A DNA stretch of 36,838 nt, taken from the IMG/VR virus record IMGVR_UViG_3300023112_000047, positions 1 through 36,838 of that record. One strand, 5' to 3'. A model generated the notes under the pieces. That model saw nothing but the letters and a program-made list of their open reading frames with translations. It was not told the origin of the DNA and searched no databases. The stretch comes from a virus. Shown here in pieces: positions 31,915 through 36,838 of the stretch. The first letter of the stretch is position 1. Every line of letters begins with the position of its first letter. The position numbers and the translations under genes are program-made.

Positions 31915-32625
31915 ATGATAATAAACCATAAACCAACGACAGTTCTTATACTTACTCATAGAGACAATATAACTAATGAATTAGTTGTACCTCATTTAGA
32001 GTGGTTGGAATTTTATAATCCCGATGTACGAGTAGAGATCATCTCAGATGTTGATGATTCTATTTCAAGGGATGAAGCATGGCGGAATGGAGATAGGAAA
32101 CTTCGTAATTGGTGGAAGGTTCATGGACAGAGTATTGATAGTGACACTATCGCAATCTTTGAATGGGACACACTAATGAAAGGAGAATTACCATCACTAC
32201 CATATGGTTTAGACCTTGCAGGAAAATGGGTTTATAAAATGGGACAACATTGGAACTGGTGGTCAGAAGCTAGTAGAATGGAATGTGACCCAATTGGTTT
32301 AGTTTCATTTGGAGCATTCTTCGTGAAGAGATGGGTATTAGATGCAATATCTCAAGACAAGTGGAATGAAACATTCGATAAAGACATTATTAATGAATTG
32401 AGATTTCCAAGTGTGGCAAAGGCAGAAGGTGCTATTATTGGTATAATGGATCTTCCGTTTGTTGATTGGAAAGAGGTTAAATTGGGCGATGAAATGGGAT
32501 TATACCACGGAATCAAGCAACCTCACCAAATACCAAATAAAAAGGAAGAAAAAGACCCGAAAGAGCTTGACCAAGACCCCCAAATCGTGCTAGGATCTGC
32601 CAACGCAAACAAGCAAAGCAAATGA
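31915..32625 (+). CDS. Unknown protein, possibly glycosyltransferase-like, with a promoter-encoded tail
   Basis: A 236-residue protein. The start (TTVLILTHRDNITNELVVPHLEWLEFYNPDVRVEIISD) and IAIFEWDTLM (about 79-88, a possible DxD-like EWD site) recall GT-A proteins, but no family is certain. Residues from about 209 on (KKEEKDPKELDQDPQIVLG...) are translated from promoter cassette copy 4 rather than from a conserved gene, so the native C-terminus has probably been replaced. The stop overlaps the next ATG by one base step (ATGA). Confidence 0.55.
   Translation: MIINHKPTTVLILTHRDNITNELVVPHLEWLEFYNPDVRVEIISDVDDSISRDEAWRNGDRKLRNWWKVHGQSIDSDTIAIFEWDTLMKGELPSLPYGLDLAGKWVYKMGQHWNWWSEASRMECDPIGLVSFGAFFVKRWVLDAISQDKWNETFDKDIINELRFPSVAKAEGAIIGIMDLPFVDWKEVKLGDEMGLYHGIKQPHQIPNKKEEKDPKELDQDPQIVLGSANANKQSK
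32567..32596 (+). promoter_or_regulatory. Sigma70-like promoter cassette, copy 4, inside a coding region
   Basis: TTGACC (32567-32572), 18 nt, TAGGAT (32591-32596), preceded by GACCCGAAAGAGC. It lies within the 3' end of the preceding gene and drives the gene at 32622. Confidence 0.75.
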
Positions 32626-32849
32626 AACTAACTAAAGAGCAAAAATTCAAAGTCCTACAGAAAATGAGCGGAAACGCTCTCACTGAACACATTCCTGATG
32701 ATTGGCGTGATATGTCAGAAGAAGATCAAGATGAATTTCTTTCGGATCATGAGTGGGTAGCATTTGAAGGATGGAGTGCTAATGATGTAATGAGTCATAT
32801 TAATGGCATGGCAGATGATGCAATTCAACTAATAGAGAGTAACCTATAA
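32622..32849 (+). CDS. Small acidic protein of unknown function
   Basis: A 75-residue protein. It has a basic N-terminal helix (KLTKEQKFKVLQKM) and an acidic remainder with LSDHEWVAFEGWSANDVMSHINGMADDAIQL. It begins 26 nt after the -10 of promoter copy 4. No family is recognised. Confidence 0.6.
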   Translation: MKLTKEQKFKVLQKMSGNALTEHIPDDWRDMSEEDQDEFLSDHEWVAFEGWSANDVMSHINGMADDAIQLIESNL

Positions 32850-32852
32850 AAA

Positions 32853-32951
32853 ATGAGTGAGCAAACCATAACAATACTGTGCTTCGTCGCAGGATGTATA
32901 GTAGGTAAACTATTATGTCTTGGAGTGTCAGCTCTATGGAAAAAATGGTAG
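32853..32951 (+). CDS. Small transmembrane protein
   Basis: A 32-residue frame starting 3 nt after the previous stop: one hydrophobic segment (about 6-28, ITILCFVAGCIVGKLLCLGV) and a basic WKKW end. Co-directional with 32622 and overlapping the following frame (ATGGTAG). Small-TM peptides are frequent in such regions; translation is inferred. Confidence 0.5.
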   Translation: MSEQTITILCFVAGCIVGKLLCLGVSALWKKW

Positions 32952-33055
32952 TAATTGACCGAATCCCCTTGACTAAGGTGGGAAAATACTATAATGTCAG
33001 TGACAACGCAGTAAGAAAGCGTTGTATTAAATTAGGTATAGATTACAAAAAATAA
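32945..33055 (+). CDS. Stand-alone HTH remnant of an HNH endonuclease
   Basis: A 36-residue frame ending in NVSDNAVRKRCIKLGIDYKK. It aligns without gaps to the last 36 residues or so of the HNH endonuclease at 35820 (GVSDNAVRKRCVKYGIDPKK), with 23 identical positions. It is thus the helix-turn-helix tail of a relative whose nuclease part is missing. It ends 7 nt before tRNA-Glu, while the intact relative ends 8 nt before tRNA-Gly. It may be a decayed gene or a small DNA-binding protein. Confidence 0.65.
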   Translation: MVVIDRIPLTKVGKYYNVSDNAVRKRCIKLGIDYKK

Positions 33056-33062
33056 AATAAAT

Positions 33063-33138
33063 GTTCCTATAGATTATATGGTTAAATCAAGCGACTTTCA
33101 CTCGCTAGAAATGGATTCGAGTTCCATTGGGAATACCA
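33063..33138 (+). tRNA. tRNA-Glu(TTC)
   Basis: Acceptor GTTCCTA/TGGGAAT (two G-U), A73, CCA encoded. Anticodon loop CTTTCAC gives TTC in AGCGA/TCGCT. A small hairpin ATACC/GGTAT at 33133-33148 covers its 3' end. Confidence 0.88.
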
Positions 33139-33508
33139 AGCTCGGTATACAAAACAAATACAGTATGTCGAGAGAACGCATTCTACAAATCAACAAAAAG
33201 ATGCCTGTGATTAGATTACATAGAACAAAAACAATCTAGATGAATATAGAGGATTAATTATTCAGAACCTGTCAAGCGCAACTTGACATACGTTCAACCA
33301 ATACATTCATCGAAACTAAACAAAGATAGTTCGGAACGCTTCTTCTTAGCGCGAACCAGTTCGGACAATGAAGCTATGTTACAAATCCGCAAAAGACATA
33401 GCAAGTGATTGTAGTATCATGAAGGGGGCGTGTGGATAACGTCACAAACTACATAGTTAATAGTCAGTGAGGTGTCAGTACAATACTCACTGACTATTAA
33501 CATCAAAT
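33139..33508 (+). ncRNA. 370-nt non-coding stretch with several hairpins
   Basis: No convincing reading frame is present between tRNA-Glu and tRNA-Val. It contains hairpins TGTCAAG-CGCAA-CTTGACA (33270-33288), GTTCG..CGCT/AGCG..GAAC (33329-33356), GCTATGT/ACATAGC (33373-33402) and the perfect 16-bp hairpin 33456-33501. This suggests a structured RNA, but identity is unknown. Confidence 0.35.
33456..33501 (+). repeat. Perfect 16-bp inverted repeat upstream of tRNA-Val
   Basis: GTTAATAGTCAGTGAG pairs with CTCACTGACTATTAAC around a 14-nt loop, with no T-run after it, ending 7 nt before tRNA-Val. It may be a processing site. Confidence 0.85.
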
Positions 33509-33583
33509 GCAAGATTAGCTCAATGGTAGAGCAATTGGTTTACACTCAATAGGTCGCAGAATCGGTATCTGCATCTTGTACCA
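33509..33583 (+). tRNA. tRNA-Val(TAC)
   Basis: Acceptor GCAAGAT/ATCTTGT (one G-U), A73, CCA encoded. Anticodon loop TTTACAC gives TAC in ATTGG/TCAAT; the T-arm is degenerate (ATCGGTA loop). Confidence 0.85.
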
Positions 33584-33625
33584 ATACCATATATTCACCG
33601 CTATACCATCACGAATATATGTATG

Positions 33626-33665
33626 GGACACTATCCGTTAAGACTAAGCGGTAAGGATAGTGTCC
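33626..33665 (+). repeat. Perfect 11-bp inverted repeat between tRNA-Val and a small gene
   Basis: GGACACTATCC (33626-33636) pairs with GGATAGTGTCC (33655-33665); the loop has further pairing (CCGTTA with TAAGCGG). No T-run follows. Confidence 0.85.
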
Positions 33666-33683
33666 ATGATGAATTAAAAAATT

Positions 33684-33857
33684 ATGGAAGAAAATAACGT
33701 ATTACTTACATTTGATAATCCAATTCTTAAAGAACAGTTTATTGATTGGCTCCTTGATGGTGGCGATGATGCATTCAACAATCATCAAGAATGTTTAGAT
33801 CAACCATGTGTACATATGGATCATACATCAGATAATCTACGAATTAGTAGTGAATAA
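33684..33857 (+). CDS. Small acidic protein of unknown function
   Basis: A 57-residue frame between tRNA-Val and tRNA-Ile, rich in Asp and with DQPCVHMDHTSDNL near the end, which could hold a metal. No Shine-Dalgarno site is seen; the leader is A-rich. Translation is plausible, as the frame fills the space between two RNA genes. Confidence 0.5.
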   Translation: MEENNVLLTFDNPILKEQFIDWLLDGGDDAFNNHQECLDQPCVHMDHTSDNLRISSE

Positions 33858-33868
33858 TAAAATAAAAT

Positions 33869-33943
33869 ACATGTGTAGCTCAGAGGCAGAGCAGACGACC
33901 GATAATTGTCAGGACGGGATCTCGGAATTCCCCACATGTACCA
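33869..33943 (+). tRNA. tRNA-Ile(GAT) with C33
   Basis: Acceptor ACATGTG/CACATGT perfect, A73, CCA encoded. Anticodon loop CCGATAA gives GAT, with C instead of the near-universal T at position 33. The T loop (CTCGGAA) is also atypical, so the gene may be decaying. Confidence 0.75.
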
Positions 33944-34054
33944 ACATCCTTAGTTGATCGACAAGGAGAAAACATAGTTGCTACCGATGATGGCATTATT
34001 AATCAAAATGAGGTAAAAGTCCTAAATCGTCTCCAATTTAAACAATAATAAAAA

Positions 34055-34140
34055 GCTGATGTGGTGGAACGGAATACACTGGATGTTTAAGCCATCCCAC
34101 TCTTCGGAGTATGCAGGTTCAAATCCTGTCATCAGTACCA
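34055..34140 (+). tRNA. tRNA-Leu(TAA)
   Basis: Acceptor GCTGATG/CATCAGT (one G-U), A73, CCA encoded. Class II with a long variable arm (ACTCTTCGGAGT). Anticodon loop TTTAAGC gives TAA in GGATG/CATCC. Confidence 0.92.
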
Positions 34141-34365
34141 ATTAATAATTCTCTATAGGATTAATTACCTTATAGTTGAATGAGTATACATGGGTTCGAT
34201 TCCTTCAACTCTGGTGAGTATGTATAGTTAACTAGGGTGTACTGAGTAGCGAAACTTCTCTAAATAGATTATTAGGCTCACTCACCCGAAAACACTTTTT
34301 AGTTCTTGTGCTATATATCAATCATAAGACGTTGTTGTTATTTTAACGAAAGGTAAATATCAAAT
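34141..34365 (+). other. 225-nt intergenic stretch with a tRNA-arm-like remnant
   Basis: No convincing gene is seen between the two tRNA-Leu genes. At 34176-34212, GTTGAA...GGGTTCGATTCC...TTCAAC resembles an acceptor stem joined to a T-arm, with no D or anticodon arm. An octamer-like TCTAAATA near 34258 has no ATG after it. Confidence 0.4.
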
Positions 34366-34442
34366 GCATCTGTAGCCCAATTGGTAGAGGCGTTGGATTT
34401 AGGCTCCAAATGTTGTAGGTTCGACTCCTATCAGATGTACCA
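34366..34442 (+). tRNA. tRNA with Leu anticodon TAG on a class I body
   Basis: Acceptor GCATCTG/CAGATGT, A73, CCA encoded; T-arm GTAGG-TTCGACT-CCTAT. Anticodon loop TTTAGGC in TTGGA/TCCAA gives TAG, which reads CTA (Leu). At 77 nt it has only a 5-nt variable loop, unlike bacterial leucine tRNAs. Confidence 0.8.
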
Positions 34443-34466
34443 ACTTAAAAATAAAATATTAATAAA

Positions 34467-34772
34467 ATGCAATCATATAACGGAATGAAGATTGGTGACT
34501 TAATCACTACATGTCATAAGGGATTCTTCATCTTAAATGAAATTGAAGAAAGAGAACCTTATACAACATTTGGATCAACCAAACTACACACACCCAACCC
34601 GCTATTTAGATATAGTCGAGTAGGTGATGATAAAGGTAGACCATGTGGAGGGCAACCTAAGTCATGTGATGCATCTTATTGTAATCTTGCCACAGACTCA
34701 ATTGAAACCATGATCAAAGATCATATGAATACAGTCAAACAAATGAAGGCACTAGTTAAAACACACACTTAA
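34467..34772 (+). CDS. Unknown protein
   Basis: A 101-residue protein with an N-terminal beta segment (MKIGDLITTCHKGFFILNEIEER) and a Cys-containing middle (RPCGGQPKSCDASYCNLA, about 59-76) that may bind metal. The end is helical. No family is recognised. The next gene starts 1 nt after its stop. Confidence 0.6.
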   Translation: MQSYNGMKIGDLITTCHKGFFILNEIEEREPYTTFGSTKLHTPNPLFRYSRVGDDKGRPCGGQPKSCDASYCNLATDSIETMIKDHMNTVKQMKALVKTHT

Positions 34773-34773
34773 C

Positions 34774-35070
34774 ATGACTCAAAAAACATTAGAACAATTC
34801 GTACTTCTTACAGAAGCGCAAGAGAAACAACATTTTGTATGTACTGCATATATTGATACTATTCATTCGATGATTAAGCGTAGAGCTTCTTATAATGGAT
34901 TAAAGGATTGGGAAGAACGCATGTTACAAGCCTCTTATGAAGCTGTTGATTATCCATTGGATGATCGTTTAACACATGGTAAATTTAAGTTGGAGAGAGC
35001 TGTAGAAGCAATACCAAAGAACACAGGAAAAAAGCTGACTCCTATGGAGATTGAAGCACTAGAAGATTAA
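34774..35070 (+). CDS. Unknown protein
   Basis: A 98-residue mostly helical protein (QFVLLTEAQEKQHFVCTAYIDTIHSMIKRRASYNGLKDWEERMLQASYEAVDYPLDD). It sits in an operon with neighbours: 1-nt gap upstream and a TAATG overlap downstream. No family is recognised. Confidence 0.6.
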   Translation: MTQKTLEQFVLLTEAQEKQHFVCTAYIDTIHSMIKRRASYNGLKDWEERMLQASYEAVDYPLDDRLTHGKFKLERAVEAIPKNTGKKLTPMEIEALED

Positions 35071-35456
35071 TGGAAGAATTTAGTATAGAAGATACTGCAA
35101 TGACCTATGATGAATGGAAGCAAGCTAGTTTTTATGTCCGTAAGGGCGCAAAATCAAGGTTTCGTGATCCACTAGGCGTTGCTGTCTTCTGTATTGACCA
35201 AGTTATAGCTTACGATGCAGAAAAGATTCAGTTTATCAAAGATGAACTTGACAGAATCCCCCAATCAGAGTATGATCTCTATATCGGTAAGAAGGAATTG
35301 GTTTTCCCGACTATCAACACAGCGACAACGACAAGAAGAAGTAACAATTATCTCCTAACCAACATTGAACACCATTTCGTGGATGCAACTAACAAAGCTT
35401 TCATCCATACAATAGGTGATCAATACGAAGAAGATTACGACGAAAGAGAATTTTAA
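35070..35456 (+). CDS. Unknown protein
   Basis: A 128-residue protein whose ATG overlaps the previous stop. It has a mixed helical core (MTYDEWKQASFYVRKGAKSRFRDPLGVAVFCIDQVIAYDAEK) and an acidic C-terminus. Function unknown. Confidence 0.6.
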   Translation: MEEFSIEDTAMTYDEWKQASFYVRKGAKSRFRDPLGVAVFCIDQVIAYDAEKIQFIKDELDRIPQSEYDLYIGKKELVFPTINTATTTRRSNNYLLTNIEHHFVDATNKAFIHTIGDQYEEDYDEREF

Positions 35457-35460
35457 TATA

Positions 35461-35679
35461 ATGAAACAGAAATATAATTATTTAATAGTATATAGATTCG
35501 GAGATAGTTTTACTCCTGTAATAGATAATCATGTTGGTAGAGGGGATTCACCTGATGAAGTTTGGGTATATGGCTATCCTAATAGTGATGATGAAGTAGA
35601 AATAAGTCAATGCCATGAACCAATCATCAAGGCGTTAGAGGATCATAGTACGAATGTAATAGTACATAGAATCAAATAA
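35461..35679 (+). CDS. Small protein of unknown function
   Basis: A 72-residue beta-rich protein (YNYLIVYRFGDSFTPVIDNHVGRGDSPDEVWVYGYP). The ATG at 35461 is chosen over in-frame upstream codons because it follows the previous stop by 4 nt. It ends 1 nt before tRNA-Arg. Confidence 0.6.
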   Translation: MKQKYNYLIVYRFGDSFTPVIDNHVGRGDSPDEVWVYGYPNSDDEVEISQCHEPIIKALEDHSTNVIVHRIK

Positions 35680-35680
35680 A

Positions 35681-35756
35681 GGGAATATAGTGAAGTTGGA
35701 TATCACGCTAGTCTACGAAACTAGAATTCGAGTTTCGATTACTCGTATTCCTACCA
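35681..35756 (+). tRNA. tRNA-Arg(ACG)
   Basis: Acceptor GGGAATA/TATTCCT (one G-U), A73, CCA encoded. Anticodon loop CTACGAA gives ACG in CTAGT/ACTAG; T-arm CGAGT/ACTCG. Reading of CGN codons needs A34 deamination by the host. Confidence 0.9.
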
Positions 35757-35806
35757 ATTAACAAACAAAATAAATGATATAAGTATTGTAAAATGGTTCG
35801 ACTCGA

Positions 35807-35814
35807 ACTAAATA
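35807..35814 (+). promoter_or_regulatory. Late promoter octamer ACTAAATA for an HNH gene
   Basis: It lies 5 nt before the ATG at 35820, which is preferred over the in-frame ATG at 35793. Confidence 0.65.
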
Positions 35815-35819
35815 CTTAT

Positions 35820-36554
35820 ATGAAACAGAGAACAAGTAAGATATGGACAGTAAGTAATGAAGAACTACAAACCCTATTCAATGAATCATCTACTAGGGTA
35901 GAGATATTAGAGAAGCTGGGGTTTGATGGGTATAATGGAAATCATAGAACATTGAAGCTGCGTGTTGATGAAGGTGAAATAGACTTAACTCAATTTGATG
36001 AAAATTATATGAAGTTTATGGGTAGAAAGTTGGGTAAGGTGAATAAAAGACCAGATTTAGAGGTATTTTGTATAAATTCGACATACACATCAAATAAAGA
36101 CATAAAGAAGAGGTTGATCAAAGATCATGGGAGAGAATGTATTTGTGTTGGATGTGGTGTTGGAGACACCTATAACGATATTCCCATATCACTACAGTTG
36201 GATCATATTAATGGAATTAATAATGATAATAGATTCGAAAATCTAAGATTCCTATGTCCCAACTGTCATTCACAAACATCTACATTTAGTGGTAAGCGAC
36301 ATAAGATTGATTATACTTGTATATCTTGCGGCAACTCTAAGAAGACTAAACTTAGTGAGAGATGTGATAAATGTTCTGATAAACAAAAAGGATTAGATAA
36401 TAGAAAATTCAATCCAACGAAAGAAGAATTATATGAAATGGTGTGTGTAGATAAAACACCATTTACAAAATTAGGAATATTATTCGGAGTATCAGACAAT
36501 GCAGTTCGAAAGAGATGTGTTAAGTATGGTATTGATCCTAAGAAAAGAGAATAA
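35820..36554 (+). CDS. HNH endonuclease with C-terminal helix-turn-helix
   Basis: A 244-residue protein. Its HNH core reads CICVGCGVGDTYNDIPISLQLDH (the catalytic DH), then INGINNDNRFENLRFLCPNCH (about 100-145), and a zinc ribbon CISCGNSKKTKLSERCDKC follows (about 160-178). The end (about 195-240) is a helix-turn-helix with FTKLGILFGVSDNAVRKRCVKYGI, also found alone at 32945. It is driven by a late octamer and ends 8 nt before tRNA-Gly. Confidence 0.85.
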   Translation: MKQRTSKIWTVSNEELQTLFNESSTRVEILEKLGFDGYNGNHRTLKLRVDEGEIDLTQFDENYMKFMGRKLGKVNKRPDLEVFCINSTYTSNKDIKKRLIKDHGRECICVGCGVGDTYNDIPISLQLDHINGINNDNRFENLRFLCPNCHSQTSTFSGKRHKIDYTCISCGNSKKTKLSERCDKCSDKQKGLDNRKFNPTKEELYEMVCVDKTPFTKLGILFGVSDNAVRKRCVKYGIDPKKRE

Positions 36555-36562
36555 TACGAAAT

Positions 36563-36640
36563 GCAAGTGAGAGTCATTAGGCAGACTATCAGATTTCCAA
36601 TCTGACTATCGTGTGGGTTCGAATCCCATCACTTGCTCCA
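36563..36640 (+). tRNA. tRNA-Gly(TCC)
   Basis: Acceptor GCAAGTG/CACTTGC perfect, T73 as usual for glycine, CCA encoded. Anticodon loop TTTCCAA gives TCC in TCAGA/TCTGA. Confidence 0.9.
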
Positions 36641-36642
36641 AT

Positions 36643-36755
36643 ATAACAACATACGTCTCGGATAGAAATAAGACATACTAGGAAGTCTTAAAGTATTATG
36701 GTAGAGCGGGGGATATAATTCCTTGGCTGTAGGTTCAAGTCCTACTGTTGTTATG
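36643..36755 (+). other. tRNA-like element of 113 nt
   Basis: A 9-bp terminal stem (ATAACAACA with TGTTGTTAT) encloses a D-arm-like TATGGTAGAGC, a stem-loop around GGGGGATATAATTCC and a proper T-arm GTAGG-TTCAAGT-CCTAC. It is about 35 nt longer than a tRNA and has no encoded CCA. It may be an interrupted or decayed tRNA; no anticodon can be named. Confidence 0.4.
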
Positions 36756-36759
36756 TATA

Positions 36760-36780
36760 ACATGAAGATGTATAAACTTA
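36760..36780 (+). repeat. Inter-tRNA hairpin repeat, copy 2
   Basis: Exact copy of the 21-nt sequence at 27386-27406, again in a gap directly before a tRNA. Confidence 0.8.
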
Positions 36781-36786
36781 ATAAAA

Positions 36787-36838
36787 GTTGGCTTAGCTCA
36801 GTTGGTAGAGCAGGAAATTTGTAATTTTCAGGTCGTCG
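36787..36838 (+). tRNA. tRNA-Thr(TGT), cut by the window end
   Basis: 5' acceptor GTTGGCT, D-arm GCTC/GAGC, anticodon loop TTTGTAA in GGAAA/TTTTC gives TGT. The T-arm and 3' end are outside the window. Confidence 0.8.

Noticed and set aside
34255-34270. TCTAAATA in the gap between the tRNA-Leu genes
   Set aside because: No ATG or reading frame follows within 15 nt, so it is not called a promoter.
2-36838. Integrase, transposase or prophage attachment sites
   Set aside because: No integrase or transposase gene and no clear attachment-type repeats were seen; the mobile elements here are homing endonucleases.

Overview
The window is a continuous piece of an AT-rich tailed-phage genome with a contractile, T4-type tail. 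The evidence is a full-length tail sheath, a gp19-type tail tube, a run of baseplate, hub and tape-measure genes, AT-rich late-promoter octamers of the T4 TATAAATA type, a large array of phage tRNA genes, and free-standing homing endonucleases. The host cannot be read from the sequence. Sigma70-like promoters (TTGACC, 17-18 nt, TAAGAT) point to a proteobacterial-type host; that is inference.

Region 1 (1-14038, + strand) is the tail module: end of an unknown gene, a GT2 glycosyltransferase, a tube-fold protein, sheath, a ParB-like protein, a small unknown, an inserted PD-(D/E)XK homing endonuclease, tail tube, a tube-initiator-like protein, an unknown, a gp26-like hub assembly protein, a tape-measure/hub protein, gp48-like tube cap, gp53-like wedge, gp27-like hub and an unknown. 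Most transcription units open with the octamer ACTAAATA almost always exactly 5-6 nt before the ATG, which would place +1 at the start codon (leaderless late mRNA). Region 1b (14061-14594, - strand) is a candidate small terminase, the only convincing minus-strand gene.

Region 2 (14676-19151) holds a dTDP-glucose 4,6-dehydratase, a metallophosphoesterase with an N-terminal helix-turn-helix, a RecA/KaiC-type ATPase and small unknown genes. Region 3 (19194-26105) is an NAD+ module: macro-domain protein, nicotinamide phosphoribosyltransferase, HAD protein, CinA/PncC-like protein, NMN/NaMN adenylyltransferase, membrane protein and Nudix hydrolase. A second homing endonuclease interrupts it. Together these could rebuild NAD+ from nicotinamide, as in known phage counter-defence against NAD+-depleting immunity. 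A small promoter-peptide-terminator unit follows (26119-26323).

Region 4 (26427-36838) is an accessory/tRNA region: 16 tRNA genes (Pro, Phe, Thr, His, Ala, Asn, Asp, Lys, Glu, Val, Ile, Leu x2, Arg, Gly, and a Thr cut by the window end), many small unknown ORFs, four copies of a near-identical promoter cassette, three HNH endonucleases each ending 0-8 nt before a tRNA, a stand-alone remnant of one of them in the same position, and several unexplained hairpins and tRNA-like structures. All identifications come from reading motifs by eye; no database search was run.
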